Below are positions 20,672 through 33,330 of a DNA stretch of 64,000 nt, one piece after another (positions within the stretch are counted from its first letter, which is position 1; the number at the start of each line of letters is the position of its first letter). Made by a program: the position numbers and the translations under genes. This DNA is from Taxillus chinensis. Lineage: Eukaryota; Streptophyta; Magnoliopsida; Santalales; Loranthaceae. Below the pieces are notes generated by a model. That model saw only the letters and a program-made list of their open reading frames with translations. It was not told the origin of the DNA and did no database searches. The stretch is taken from positions 7,322,550-7,386,549 of the forward strand of contig CM042087.1 in NCBI GenBank assembly GCA_023512835.1. The letters are read 5' to 3'.

Positions 20672-22239
20672 TTAAGCATGAAACTTTTTGACGGCATCAC
20701 TATTCACTGGATTAAGAAGCTCATCTCCGTCCATTTTGGCAAGGATCAATGCGCCTCCTGAGAATGCTTTTTTCACAACATATGGGCCTTCATAATTGGG
20801 AGTCCACTTGCCTCTATGGTCGTGTTAAATTGGTAAGATCTTTTTGAGGACAAGATCACCCTCTTGAAAGCTTCTGGGCTTCACCTTTTTATTGTAATTA
20901 TTCATCATTCTCTGTTGATACAGCTGTCCTCTGCAAACTGCTGCCAGGCGTTTGCCCTCAATTAAATTCAACTGCTCATAACGACTTTGGGCCCATTCTG
21001 CTTCTTCGAGCTGAGTATCCTTAAGTACTCGGAGGGAATGTATCTCCACTTCGACCGGTAGAACTGCTTCCATGCCATGGACCAAAGAAAATGGAGTTGC
21101 CCCGGTCGATGTATGCACTGAGGTACGATAAGCATGTAGAGCGTATGGTAGCTTCTCATGCCAATCTTTGTACGTTTCAGTCATCTTTCTGATAATGTTC
21201 TTGATATTCTTGTTGGCGGCCTCGACTGCTCCATTCATCTTTGGGCGATAGGGGGTCGAGTTGCGGTGTTGAATTTTGTATGTTTCACACAACCTCCCTA
21301 TCATCCGGCTGTTCAAATTGGCAGCATTGTCCGTTATGATCTGCTCGGGAAGCCCATATCGGCATATGATGTTGTTCCGCATAAATCGAAGTACCACATC
21401 TGTGTGACATTAGCATATGATGCTGCTTCTACCCACTTGGTGAAGTAATCAATGGCTACCAAACTGAAACGATGACCATTAGAAGCTTTTGGAGATATTG
21501 GTCCGATAACGTCAATGCCCCAAAGCGAGAACGGCCACGGGGAAACCATCACGTGTAGTTTGGACGGCGGTAATTGGATCTTATCGCCATAAATTTGACA
21601 CTTGAGGCATTTGTGCACATATTCAATGCAATCTTTTTCCATGGTGACCCAATAATAGCTCATTCGCATGATTTGTCTTGTTAATGCATGTCCATTTACA
21701 TGTGAACCACATTCCCCTTCGTGCACTTCTTTCATTATTTGTGTCGATTCTTCTTTTGCCACACACCGTAATAACACCATGTCATGGTTTCTCTTGTACA
21801 GAATCGAGCCATCAAGATAATAGTTGGATGCTGACCTTCGGATATTTCTTTTATCAGACTCAGAGGCCTCAGCTGGATACTCTTGTTTAAGCAAGTATTG
21901 TTTGATATCATTGTACCAAGGCTTTTCTTCGGTATTTTCGTCAATGGCCATGCAATGTGCAGGAGCATCTTGTATGCGGATATCAAAAGACTGAACTTCC
22001 AACTTTGTGTCTAGCCGAAGGAGGGAGGCTAGAGTTGCCAGCGCGTTAGGGAGCTGATTGTATTCCCTAGGCATATGCTTAAACGTGATGTCTTCGAATT
22101 GCTCGGCTAACTCTGCAACGTACTTCCGATATGGGATTAATTTGTGGTTTCGAGTCTCCCATTCACCCCTAACTTGAAAAATGATGAGTGCCGAATCGCC
22201 GAACACTCGTAATTTTTTGATTCCTTTGTTAATGGCTTC
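20672..22239 (-). pseudogene. Ogre-A integrase
   Basis: Down the minus strand, the zinc-binding domain comes first (GHALTRQIMRMSYYWVTMEK and CLKCQIYGDK). The core follows, with Asp in WGIDVIGPISP, Asp in IITDNAANLN (near 21335) and Glu in NGAVEAANKNIK. The C-terminal domain contains KPRSFQEGDLVLKK, then WTPNYEGPYVVKK and a stop at 20672-20674. Frame breaks occur at 21334-21397 and near 20825. The substrate is the element's cDNA, inserted into the genome. Confidence 0.92.
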
Positions 22240-22563
22240 TTAAAGTCCCATCACACAAGCCTCATATTCTGCTACATTGTTTGTACAAGGGAAGCTTAGC
22301 TTTGCCGCCATGGGAAAATGTTCGCCTCTTGGGGATATCAGGATGGCCCCAACACCGTGACCTAAAAGACTGGAGGCTCCATCGAACCACATTGTCCATA
22401 TGTCTGATACTTTGGCCGAAATGATGTTGATGTGCTCATCTGGGAAGCCAATAGTCATGGGCTCAAAGTCTTCGAGCACTCTATCTGCCAGATAGTCGGC
22501 TATTGCACTTCCTTTTATGGCTTTTTGAGGTACGTAGATGATATCGTACTCCGATAGGATCAA
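22240..22563 (-). pseudogene. Ogre-A second (archaeal-type) RNase H
   Basis: The translation contains MWFDGASSLLGHGVGAILISP and NNVAEYEACVMGL. These are the signature segments of the additional RNase H (aRNH) found between RT-RNase H and integrase in Ogre/Tat elements. This domain supports the Ogre/Tat assignment. The frame is open over the domain but is fused to nothing functional. Confidence 0.88.
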
Positions 22564-22569
22564 CTGCCA

Positions 22570-22916
22570 TTTGGCGATTCTTCCAGAAATGGATGGTTTT
22601 TCTAAGAGATATCTAAGTGATCATGCCTCGAAATCAGCCATGTGGTATGATAAAGAGTGTATTGCCTCAATCGTCTTGTTATCCAAACAAGGGCACAACA
22701 TGTTTTCTCCAAGGGTGTGTAGTTTTCTTCATTGCTGGTGAACTTCTTGCTGAGGTAATAAGTGGCTTGCTCCTTCTTGCCTGTAGAATCGTGTTGCCCC
22801 AAGACACAACCCATCGCTGACTCCTGAACAGTCAAGTATAAGATCAGAGGTCTATCCGGTACTGGTGAAACCAAAATAGGTGGATTAGACAGATATTGTT
22901 TGATCTTGTCGAAAGC
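22570..22916 (-). pseudogene. Ogre-A first RNase H (RT-linked)
   Basis: The minus-strand frame has LILYLTVQESAMGCVLGQHD, the YYLSKKFTSNEENYTPLEKTC segment and the YTL-TWLIS remnant. This is the standard gypsy RNase H that follows RT. Stops separate it from RT at about 22916 and from the second RNase H at about 22602. Confidence 0.85.
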
Positions 22917-24043
22917 TTATTGACACTTGTCATTCCAAATTTCTGGGTTGTTCTTGCGTAAAGTCTTGAAAATGGGTTCACAGGTGGCTGTCAATTGCGA
23001 AATAAATCGGGCAATGTAATTCAGTCGCCCTAGGAATCCTCTAACCTCCTTGATGGTCCGTGGTGGCGGCATCTCTTGGATAGCTCGAACTTTATCTGGA
23101 TCGATTTCAACTCCCTTTTGGCTCACAATGAAACCCAACAGTTTTCCTGACATGGCTCTGAAAGTGCACTTTTCGGGGTTCAATTTCAGCTGATATTTCC
23201 GTAGCCTATTGAAGAGCTTGCGGAGTACTTCGATATGATCTTCAGTGCTTCGTGATTTGGCTATCATGTCGTCCACATATACTTCAACTTCTTTATGCAT
23301 CATGTCGTGGAATAGGGTCACCATGGCTCGCTGATAGGTTGCCCCTGCGTTCCTCAGACCAAAAGGCATCACATTATAGCAGAAAGTGCCCTAAAGTGTC
23401 GTGAATGTGGTCCTCTCTTTGTGTTCGAGGGCCATATGAATTTGATTATAGCCCGAGAAACCATCCATGAATAAGAACAGGGCGTGTTTTGCTGTATTAT
23501 CCACTAGCGTATCAATGTGAGGAAGTGGGAAGTTATCCTTCGGACTGGCCCAGTTCAGATCTCTATAGTCGCACACATGCGTACTTTGCCTCCTTTTTTC
23601 GGTACTGGTACAACATTGGCCACCCATTCTGGATAATGGGAGACACTTAAGAAACCTGCATCCCATTGCTTTTTGACTTGTTCTTTAATCTTCAATATCA
23701 TCTCCGGTCTCATTCTTCTCAATTTCTGCTGAACTGGCTTGCATTTCGGCCTCACTGGTATGTGATGTTGTACTATATCTGTGTCTAATCCGGGCATATC
23801 TTGGTATGACCATGCAAAAATGTCAATGTAGCTTCTTAACAGCTTGATTAACTTCTTCTTGATGTCGGTAGCTATTAAGGATCCCATCCTCAATTCTCTT
23901 GGTTCGGCAACCGTTCCCAAATTCACTGTTTCTACTGGGTCTTCACTTGGAATGGAGAAACGGTCTTCCCTTTCCAATAGGCGTATAATCTCCCCTGGTA
24001 GTTCTGGTGTCTCCTCTATCTCATTCTCGTTAGCTTCAAACAC
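22917..24043 (-). pseudogene. Ogre-A reverse transcriptase
   Basis: Conserved blocks appear in order: IVQHHIPVRPKCKPVQQKLR near 23770, MCATIEI/CDYRDLNWASPKDNFPLPHID near 23580-23520, the FMDGFSGYNQIHM motif, MPFGLRNAGATYQRAM near 23370, the catalytic YVDDMIAKS near 23280, and LGRLNYIARFIS near 23030. The frame shifts around 23570-23666 and a stop occurs at 23373-23391. The catalytic YVDD is intact. Confidence 0.93.
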
Positions 24044-24983
24044 GGGCTGCTCCTAGTTTGGACTTTGGTCAAACCTTTGGCATCTCGTTTCGCCTTCGCA
24101 TACTATGTTTTCATTGACATTGTGATACCTGCTTATAAGAGAATGACAAGTTGGTAACCAAATATGATATGCATATGTTATGAATGGAATGCACCATGAA
24201 AGATTTTGAAAAACACATTTTATTGGAAGGTTTAAGGAAAAACAAATGTTCACAGCTTCAAAGTACATTAAACTAGAATATATTAAATCCCAGCGACCCG
24301 TAAGCATTACATTATGGGGAGGTCCAGGCTGGTCCAATTGTTCAATGGCTGGTTGGGATCCTCTCGCACTAACTGAACCATCTCGCTTGGTGCATGCTCA
24401 TTTGTGTCCAATACGGCTACAGTCCCCGTATTGGGCTCAGGTCGGCTCTTATGGATAAACCCTCCACTCCGGAATGTAACATTCAAGGTGAGAAAGCTTC
24501 TCCTTTCTTCTTGTACTGGCTTTTCCTGCAATCTTGCCATTCTGACTTCCCTCTTCCTGATAGCTTCCCTCTGTCTGTCAGCTTTCGTAGGGACGTAGCC
24601 TAGCCCAAACTTTTCGGTATTTTCTCGGATGGTCAGAGGTTTCTGAATCCCTTGAGCCTTTGGACCTAATCCCTACCCTGGCTTGTACCCTTGCTTGATC
24701 ATGCAACCATTCTTTCAGCCTTCGAGAGACAATGATCTGGGGCAGAAGTGACATTCACCATCTCAAACGCCCGATAGGAGCATTCTGGCACATCTTCGTT
24801 GTTTTCAACATAAGGTACTGATGCCGGCTTGGTGACGAGGAAGCTTGTCTCTCCAGAGATGCAAATGAGCTGGTCCCCCATTACAAATTTCATCTTTTGG
24901 TAGAGGATTGACGGCACTGCCCCTGCCGTGTGGATCCAGAGTCTTCCCAACAGACAGCTGTAATATGGCGTGATGTCCATCAC
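24044..24983 (-). pseudogene. Ogre-A linker between protease and RT
   Basis: This region holds short open pieces such as LLGRLWIHTAGAVPSILYQKMKF (near 24940), the continuation of the retropepsin domain, and a less conserved linker. In Ogre elements the corresponding region can contain an intron before RT; I cannot locate splice sites with confidence. Confidence 0.55.
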
Positions 24984-25484
24984 CTAAAATTCCACCATAA
25001 AAGTAGTTGGCCCAATCGTGAGGGGAATATCCAGAGTTCCCACCACGTCACGCTTTCCTCCATCGAACGCTCGTACTTTCATCGTACAGGGGCGCATATA
25101 GGATGCGTTGATTGGAAGTTGCTGCAGTATATGCAAGGGCATAACGTTCAAGGCAGAGCCGTTGTCTATGAGTACGCAGGCTATGGTGTGCTCCTTGCAT
25201 TTGACCGTGATGTGCAAAGCTTTTATATGTACTTTCCCTTCCTGGGGTAGCTCGTCATCTCCAAAGCTAATGACGTTGTTCATGATGAGGTTACTGGCGA
25301 TTCCGTCAACATTTGCCACTAAGATGGTCGGTGGAACATAGGCTTGGCTCAGAACTTTCAGCAGTGCTTCCCGGTGAAGTTGGGAATCCATCATTAATGA
25401 GAGCAAGGAGATGCGAGCCGGTTGTCGGCTTAGCTGATCCACAATATTATACTCGCTCTGTTTCATGAATTTCAGGAATTCCAA
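24984..25484 (-). pseudogene. Ogre-A protease domain
   Basis: The frame contains CVLIDNGSALNVMPLHILQQ. The DNGSALN motif replaces the canonical D-T/S-G of retropepsins, as is common in Ogre/Tat elements. Upstream residues ILVANVDGIASNLIMNNVISFGDDELP precede it as in related proteins. The protease would process the Gag-Pol polyprotein. The continuation of the domain reads past a stop at 24983. Confidence 0.85.
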
Positions 25485-27775
25485 CGTCTCTTTTTCAGTG
25501 ACCGGTGCTCCTTTCTTTGTTGCCTCTAGCGTTGGCTCAATGTCTAGTTCTACAGCTTTTTCCTTCCTTGCTTTGTCAGCTATATCAGGGGCATAAGCCT
25601 TACCACTCCTAGTTATCTTCTCTGCTGCGGTGGCTCCCTGGACTACTTCACAACTGTAATTCCATGGGACTGCTTTATCAGTTTTATAGGGGAAAGGAGC
25701 AGGAACACCTATGGTGAGGGGTGCAATTCCATGCGGTAGTTGTGGGATTTCGGTCCTTTCCCCTTGTCTGGCACGAGACTTGATGCATGGATAGTGAGAG
25801 GCTTGATTCCATGTGGCAGTAACGGGATCTCCGGAGCCTTAACAGTTAAGACAAGGGGTGTTGACACCCATGGCGATTTATGTGAATCATCTTCTTGGAT
25901 CATGTGGCTTTGGTTGTCCATTCCTCCTCTTGAGAATTCTATCATCCTTTGGTCCATGAGTTTTTGCACCACCTCGGAAAACTCAGTGCATTCTGCGATG
26001 TCATGTCCCCGTGACATCTTGTTATAAGGGCATTGTTTTTCCCCATCTATTCCTTTTCCTGCCCTTGGCGTGTCTTTAGCAAATATATAGCCATGTTCCT
26101 GTAACAGAGTAAACAAATGTGTTTTCTCCATTTGTACTTGGGAGACCCTTTCCAGCCGTGCTTCATTTTCGATACTAGCAACATTATTGGAGTGTTCTGG
26201 GAGAGGATTGCTGTTCACATTTGGTGTCCCAGACAGTGTGGAGAAATCTAGCCATTTTGCATCCTAATGCCTGAACCTTCCTTTTGAATGTTATACAATT
26301 CTCGATATCATGTCCAGCTCCACCTGCATGATACTCACATCTAACATCTGACTTATACCAGGCCGGGGGAGGAGTCTTTATTTCTCCCAAGGGTATAGGC
26401 GTTACCATCCTTGCTTCTAAAAGCTTGGGATATAATTCGGCATATGTCATTGGGATCGGGTCGAACTCCTTTCGTGGTCGGCGAGAAGCCTGATTCGCTC
26501 CTGCTTGCTGGGTCTGGACCTTCGGCTGCCCCTGTCCTTGGAATGAGGCTCCCGGTCCTTCCTGACTTGCTGGCCTTGGTTGCTCTGGGTATGGCGCTCT
26601 CAGTTGAAATGAATTAGGTACCATTGAGTATGGAAAGGGGACCCCTCCTTGCGGCAGGTATGGCATGAATTGGGGAGGTGGTGCAGGCGCAGCATAAGCA
26701 GCCACCGGTGACCCTCTGTAGCACCCTGGTGCTTGGTAGAATGTTGGTTGTATCGATGGGTGCGATGGGTATACCAGGTTGGTTTCATTTTCCTTCTTTT
26801 TTGCTGATGGTTGAAACCGTTTTGATGCCTCAGCCGCATCACCCTTTAGCTTTCCGCCTTTAATGCCACTTTCTACACGTTCACCGGACGCGACCAAGTC
26901 TGCGAAGCTGCTGGAGACGTTACCGATCAACTTCTCATAGTAGATGCCTTTTAGCGTGTTGATAAAAAGAGTAGTGAGTTCTCTTTCGGTAAGAGGAGGT
27001 TGAACCTCCACAGCGGCCTCTCTCCATCTTCGTGCATAATCTTTGAAATTCTCCTCGGATCCTTTTTCCATGGACTGCAGGGTTAGTCAATCTAGTGCTA
27101 GCTTGGTGACATGTTTGTACTGTGCCAAGAAGGAAGTAGCTAATTCCTTCCATGTCTTAATGCGGTTTCCATTCAGTTAAAAATACCAGCGAAGGGATGC
27201 CCCGGTTAGGCTTTCCTGGAAACAATGCATGAGGAGCTTGTCTTCACCAGCATAAGCGGCCATCTTTTGACCATACATGGCCAGATGTGTCCTCGGACAT
27301 CGTGTCCCGTTGAACTTTTCAAAATCTGGCATTTTGAATTTTGGCGGTAGCACCACCCCAGGGACTAAGCATAAGTCTTGTGGGCTGGTCATACCATAGC
27401 TGTCAATGCCCTCTATGGCTTTCAATCTTTCCTTGAGTCGGCGTAGAGCGAAAGACTCAACATTTTCCTGAGGAGCTGGGGAACCCACTGCTTCCATTAC
27501 ATTTCCCGGTGCAAGCATAGTGAAATGAGTTTGATTTGGGGTTGGAGGTTGTGCCATAGCAGGATGGTATGTGGGCGCCTGGCTTGGAGCCAGGTTGGGT
27601 GATTGAACGACCTCCTGTCCCTGCTCTTGATGGTGATTGGTAGTTCCCCCTGTCGGAAGTCTTCCTCTTTCTTCATCAATTTTGTGAGCATTTCCATTAT
27701 TGCAGACATTTGCCCCTGTAGGGTTTGTTGTGACTGTTCCAACCCCACGAGTTTGTTCTCTATTTCTTCTGCCAT
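25485..27775 (-). pseudogene. Ogre-A gag
   Basis: Gag starts at Met 27775 (MAEEIENKLVGLEQSQQTLQ) and shifts frame at about 27600-27650. The capsid domain follows (MPDFEKFNGTRCPRTHLAMY, ESLTGASLRWYF, ENFKDYARRWREAA), then a Pro/Gln-rich stretch and two Cys/His motifs: CEYHAGGAGHDIENC near 26300 and CPYNKMSRGHDIAEC near 26010. Stops are present near 27177, 27072 and 26218. The sister copy is Ogre-B gag at 49985-52003. Confidence 0.88.
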
Positions 27776-28065
27776 TGGCTGCGGTTGAGGTATTTGATTG
27801 TGCCGGGATCTGAGATTGTAAGAGTGCGCAATCCTGGAGGGAGGCTGCTACCCACCTGGGTACAAGGGAACTTTTATTTGATTTTTCATTTGATATGCAT
27901 GTATGCATGAATGTCTATGCAGAGGGTTAAAGAAACAAACAACTTTATTGCAAACAAAACACACAATATAAACACTCAATACAAACATACAATGCTGAAA
28001 TGCCATGTAAAATGAAAGCTATCACTACATGATCTTAAGGCATTCTTCCAGTCATCTCCTAAGGA
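27776..28065 (-). other. Ogre-A spacer between ORF1 and gag
   Basis: A non-coding stretch between the end of ORF1 and gag, closely alike in Ogre-B (49706-49984). It contains TGCATA-rich sequence. I see no further feature. Confidence 0.6.
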
Positions 28066-29497
28066 GCATGACGCCTCTTTCTCGGGGGTGGTCGTTTACC
28101 CGCTTCCTCCCTCTACTTCATTATCGTCTCGATCTGTTTTTCCCTCACCGTGGCCTTTGAAGAGCTCCTTCTAGAGATGCTTCTAGCCTCTGGATCTGCC
28201 GCCTTAAAGTCTGATTCTCCTGGAGGATAGCCTTCATGTCTGAAGTTAGCTATGGCTTGTGTTGTGCCCTCCAAGATATGTATGCTGGGAAAACACCAGG
28301 TTTTGAACTGTTGGGTTGGATCTTGTGTGGTGTGGACCATGCTTGATACATCTTCTTGCCTTCTTCCGTGAGCATGGTTCTACTGTAAGTGAAGTCACAC
28401 TCTTCCATGCCAAAGAGCACGGGAATAATCTGATGACGCCCCACTTCTCTTCCCACCTACAGTGGTGCATATGCAGTTCCTCCCCAGGGACCTAAAAGTG
28501 GAACCCAATTGTAGTCCCCACAGCTATATGTCATGGAGACCACCGGCATCCAAGGAGCAGTCCAGGTAATGTCAACTTCTGTGAGGTTTTCCAACTTCTT
28601 TTTCCAGCTCTCAAAGTCTTTTGGTAGGCTCCACTTGCTGAGCAGAATGTCTAGTAGTGTTGTGGCTGGTACTTGATAAACAGCAGGGAAACGATGAACA
28701 CTACAGGGGAAATGACCTTGCAACCAAGTACACAAGAGAGATAGGCACCCCATGAACTGTCCCGAGCCTTTACTCCTTAGGTAAGTAAGAGATCGGATGG
28801 TTTCAGCCAAGATAGCAGGAGTAGGGTCACATTCTTTGAGCACCTGCTGGACCAAATCTACAATTGCCCCATCGATGTGGGCCAGTATCCTCGGGAAAAT
28901 GACTAGCCCATATATAGCTAGTGTAAGCAGTTTGTGTGCCTCTGATTCTGTTGCAATTTGTATTATTTCTTTGATTGTTGCCCATGGAAGATATTCTCGC
29001 CCACCGTAGGTTGTGACCGCCGGTGAGTCCCATACTGGCTTTCCCATGATCTCAGCAAAGGCCCTCCGACATGACCTTCTGGGCTCAGGTAGATAGATCT
29101 TCATTTTGTTTTCCACGGGGATGTCCAATAATCTTCTGTATTCTTCTATTGTGGGAACCAGATCTATGCCGTTGAAGTCAAAGCACCGCCGTCGAGGCTC
29201 CCAGAAATATATGGCTGCTCCAAGCATATCTGTATCGGCGAGTAGCTCGGTCACATGGAGCAAATCCCCAAACTGTTGTATGTATGTGCTTTTCCTTTCG
29301 TCTGACCACTGCCTCCATATTGTTTGCACCTCCTTAGTGTAGTCCAGCTGATCTTCTATGATAACACGTTCTGCCGTGTGGGTTTTCCCTGGCGGAAAGT
29401 CTCCAAGGCGGAGTTGAATGTCTCCAAATGCTTGGGCCACCACTGCGACAGCCTCCTTGTCCTGAGGGCCTTTTAGGAGATGACTGAAAGTTGCCAT
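28066..29497 (-). pseudogene. Ogre-A ORF1 (plant mobile-domain-like protein, DUF7745 type)
   Basis: ORF1 lies upstream of gag, the usual place in Ogre elements. It starts at Met 29497 (MATFSHLLKGPQDKEAVAVV). It resembles the PMD/DUF7745 family: FGDLLHVTELLADTDMLGAA, WEPRRRCFDFNGIDLVPTIEEYRRLL. The C-terminus is a coiled coil followed by basic residues (seen intact in Ogre-B). The function is unknown. A nonsense TAG at 28457-28459 stands where Ogre-B has CAG, and a second TAG at about 28250 and a frameshift follow. Confidence 0.87.
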
Positions 29498-30145
29498 GCC
29501 TATATGAATGTTGTGTTATGCATGGTGACAGGTTAGGATGACAGGTTAATATATATCAAGGCAATTAGATAGGAAAAAGAATAAACCAATAGTAAAAACA
29601 GCTAATATGTGCAGGGAATGACTTAAGGACTACCCTGCAAAACAAGGGTTAGCATGGAATAAGCAAACAAAGTGTGGGTCAATGCCCCTGATGGGCTTCT
29701 ATTGCTACACCTATCTTATTCGTTGGTTCCCAAACTTCCTCAATAGAGGGCTCCGTACACCATGGGATTTACCGGAGGGGGATCTTAAAAGGACGTGCCT
29801 TAAAAGAACCTCAAGCTTGAGTGAGGAGTCCGAGGCTCTATTGTGGATAATGATCAACGCACTGGGGACCGTACTGAACCTCGCTAACCTAAATTGTGTT
29901 AAACCCGGGTATAGGGTTATGTATGAATGCAACAAGTATGGAAAGTAGTAAATCACAACTATCATGGTAATTAAAGCGTATAAAGAAATCATAGTTTAAA
30001 CGACAACTGTATAAAAAATAAGTAAATCACAATTATATCTAAAAAAAATAACTTAGCATGACAGTTAAATATATATAACAGTACAAATAAAGATATCTTC
30101 CTAATCCTCGTTCTAGACCTAACTCTCTAAAGTGTTTATTTTATA
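29498..30145 (-). other. Ogre-A leader
   Basis: Untranslated leader between PBS and ORF1. It is collinear with Ogre-B 47688-48265 (shared tracts around 29700-29950 and 47800-48060). It contains short open frames on both strands that are conserved only as sequence, so I do not call them genes. Confidence 0.75.
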
Positions 30146-30163
30146 TCCCCAGCAGAGTCGCTA
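30146..30163 (-). promoter_or_regulatory. Ogre-A primer binding site (tRNA-Arg type)
   Basis: The minus-strand sequence TAGCGACTCTGCTGGGGA lies two bases inside the LTR. It is close to TGGCGACTCCGCTAGGGA in Ogre-B (47670). This type of PBS is typical of Ogre elements and is attributed to tRNA-Arg. Confidence 0.8.
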
Positions 30164-30165
30164 GC

Positions 30166-33100
30166 TGTCATCACTGGTTTTCGTCCGGGCTCATTTTGGG
30201 GTGAGCTCAAACTAAACCAATGGTGAGAAGTTTTAGAGTCGCCACCAACTGTTTTTGGGGTACAGTTGGATACCCTCTACTTTGAGTAGTTTAAAGTGTG
30301 TGGTCTGCGTCATCAGAGAAGGGTTCGGGAGTTGGTTACGTGTAGGGAAGGATTAGCACCCCTACAGTGCCCTTTCGGTATCTAATTGAGGAGGAGGAGG
30401 TTTTTCTTTTATTTGTACTGCTATGACTGGGTTAAATTTTCTAAAAGTCTATGATTTTTATTTGGCTAAGTTATTTGTTAAAGTTATGGTTAAAATGGAT
30501 TTATCCTAAATTTCTAAAGGGAATCCTAAAAGTTTTGGGTTCTTATTTGAAGTGAAGAATGAGAGCCTATGGGTTGGTTTTGGTTTTTTGGTTTTACTTT
30601 TGGAAATTGAAGTCCTAAAAATGGTTTTTATTTTCCTTTTTTTTTTTGGTTTTTTGGGTTAGAAAACATACATTTTTTTATGTTTTGTAAAAAACGTTTG
30701 GTTTTGGTTTTGCTTTCTTTTTTGTTTTTTGTTTTTGTTTTTTTTTTTTTTTTTTTTTGTTTTTGGAAGGTAAAACATGTTTTTTTTTGTTTTAAATGGA
30801 TTTGGAAAACGTACGGGTCTCATGTTTTTTTGTTTTGGAAAGCATTTTGGAACATTTTCATTGCTCAAACGTTTTTTCTTTTTTTGTTTGTTTTTTTTCA
30901 AGGAGACATTTTGAACATATTTGGAAAATTTTTTATAGAAAAACATTTTATGGAAAACGTATTGGAAAAAAACATTTGGTTATTTTTTTGTGTGTTTTTT
31001 TTAAGCTTTGAACTTAAATCTACACATTTCAACAATTGAAAATACTTAGGAACACATATATCAAAATAGATGTGGAGTGTGTGAGTGTGAAATCCACAAA
31101 AGAAAAATAAAAGCACTTTTTTTCTTTTTCCCCTTTTTCTGTTTTTTTTTTTTTTTTCATCTCTTTTTTTTTATACCTCTCTTTTTTGCCTCTTTTTTTT
31201 TGAGTTTCTTTTGATTTTTTGCTTGCTATACTTTATCTATTACAACCTATTACAACATACAAAGTAAAGGGAAATACAATAAAGAAAACAAAATACAATG
31301 TAACAAGTAAAAGGAAAAGAAATACAAGGAACTATTAAGAATTACATCAAACATTAATACAAATAAGCTGAAAAAGTAAGGAAAAGATAAGGGTTGAACT
31401 GACTTTGAAGCTTGCAATACCAATCTTCTGTTTGAACTCCTATCGGCGCTGATAATCACTTGCTTAGAACCAACAAGATCGGGCAGCGAGGTTTGTGAGG
31501 GGGATTTCTTGGTATTTGAAGAGTGGGGCGGTGTATTTTCTGGGTTTGAGATTTTTGATAACTGGAAATAAGGAGGGTAGGCGTGAGAAATAGGGGATTG
31601 GAATAGGATTGGTGTCTGTTATGTTTTTTGCTTGCTGAACACGCAGAAAAAAGGGCTGAAGTTGGGGCTGTTTTTGTGTTTTTTCTTGCTGAGGAAAAAA
31701 AAGGGAGCTAGAGTGAGACAGGAGGGAAAGAGGATGAAGGAGTGATGTTGATTGCAGAAGACTGGGCGTTTAATCTGAGAGGATGGCAGTCAGGGAGGCG
31801 TGGAAGAGTGATCCCTTTTTTCTGGTTTTTGAGTTTCTCTCTTTTTTTTTTCAACTCTCTGTTTTTTCCTTTTCTCTCTCTGTTTTTTGCTCTCTCTGGT
31901 TTGCAGGTTTCTTTTCCCACGATGATGGCTCTCTCTGTGTGTTTTTTTTTCACGATGATGGCTCTCTCTTTTTCTCTCTTCTCCTCTTCCTTTTTTTGTT
32001 GTCCTTTTTTCTTTTTTTTTTCTTGTTAAGGGACGGACGACTGCATCTTAAAGGGCTACAGAAATTTTTTGGCTGGACTGTCATTAATTGCAGCATTAAA
32101 TGCTGTATTATGGATGCAGTATTTTAATTTGCAGACTTGATGCTTTGTCGGGTGGACAGCTTGTGCGGAAAACAGGGCAGCTCGTGATTCCCTTTTGAAT
32201 TTGTATTTTAGCACATGTGACTGACAGGGTTGTTGCAAAATTGATTCTTTGTCAGGTGGCCAGCGCAGAGGATGGGTCTCGTGAACAGCTAGCGAGAAAA
32301 AAAACAAGCCAGCGAGAAACGCCAACCAGCGAAGGTCAAAGGAGTCAGAGGCTCGAAGTGTCGGCAGGTCGGAGTGTCGGCAGGTCGGAGTGTCGGCAGG
32401 GTCGAAGCTTCGGTGGGTCGAAATTTCGGTGGGGCGAAGCTCAACGGTCAACGGGTCGAAGTGTCGGCAGCGGGGCTTCGAGGGTCAAGGGTCGAAGGGT
32501 CGAAGGTCGGAGGTTCGCAGGTCAAGGCGTCGCAAGTCCTGGCGTCGTAAGTCCTGGCATCGTAAGTCTCGAGGCGTCGCATCTTCACAGGGTTCGAAAG
32601 TCCGAAGGGGCGAGTCGTAGGTCGGAGTGTCGGCAGCGGGTCTTTGAGGCTTCGAGGCTTCGAGGCTTCGATGCTTCGAGGCTTTGAGGCTTCGAGGCTT
32701 CAAGGCTTCGAGGCTTCGAAGGTCAATGGGTCGAGGTGGCGAGTCGAAGGTCGGAGTGTCGGCAGGTCAACGGTTAACCCCGAAGTTTTTTTTTTTAAAC
32801 TTTTAATTACCTTTTTCCCCTTACCCATAATGCAAAAATGGACGACCTTTTAGGGATTGTTTGGGAAGACCCGTATTCGCCCACATAGACATTTTGGAGA
32901 GTTTCGCATGATCACTTTTGCGGGTAGTTTGACTAGGGGCATTGACCATCTTTTGGCAAGCTTGACTTTTTCAACGAAAGTTGTTTTGGCCATAACTTCT
33001 TCATTTTAAGTCCGATTTGAGCTCGGTCAAGTGCGTTGGTCTCCAATTTTCCTCCTCCATCACCTGGTGTTGGTCTTGGGGCACTTCAAGGACTTGTAGT

Positions 33101-33284
33101 AGAAGTCATTAATTTTGGACTCCCTTATCCGTGTCAATTGTGTCCATCTCATGCAGATTGGGGTAGACCATTCCTTAGAAGTATGGGATCATTGTGGACC
33201 TGTTCAACAAGGTATATGGCATGGGCAGAAAGGTATATCAAAATGGGGTTAGTATGTCCAACCTGGACCAAATGGGGTCCAACA
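30166..33284 (-). mobile_element. Ogre-A full LTR (3119 bp)
   Basis: The plus-strand start is TGTCATCACTGG and the end GGGGTCCAACA. It is collinear with 9087-11853 apart from small indels. The PBS adjoins it on the low-coordinate side. On the high-coordinate side GCTGCCCCTCTTTG is found, which on the minus strand is a polypurine tract. The LTR is therefore flanked by internal sequence on both sides rather than by host DNA. Confidence 0.93.
32330..32790. repeat. TTCGA-rich minisatellite in Ogre-A LTR
   Basis: Units of GTGTCGGCAGGTCG (32340-32410), GTCGAAG-rich sequence, and a 9 bp array of GAGGCTTCG (32640-32715, about eight units). The copy number of the 9 bp array differs from the sister LTR at 11540-11575. 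Confidence 0.85.
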
Positions 33285-33330
33285 GCTGCCCCTCTTTGTG
33301 CACTGTTTGTATACAAACAGCGTTCAAAGA
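33285..33330 (-). promoter_or_regulatory. Ogre PPT and 46 bp of internal sequence
   Basis: On the minus strand this reads CAAAGAGGGGCAGC directly before LTR start TGTTGGACC. An A/G-rich tract of this type is the Ogre/Tat PPT as I remember it. An 18 bp perfect palindrome (33303-33320, CTGTTTGTATACAAACAG) lies just upstream. The segment ends at the junction with Athila gag (33331). Confidence 0.7.
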
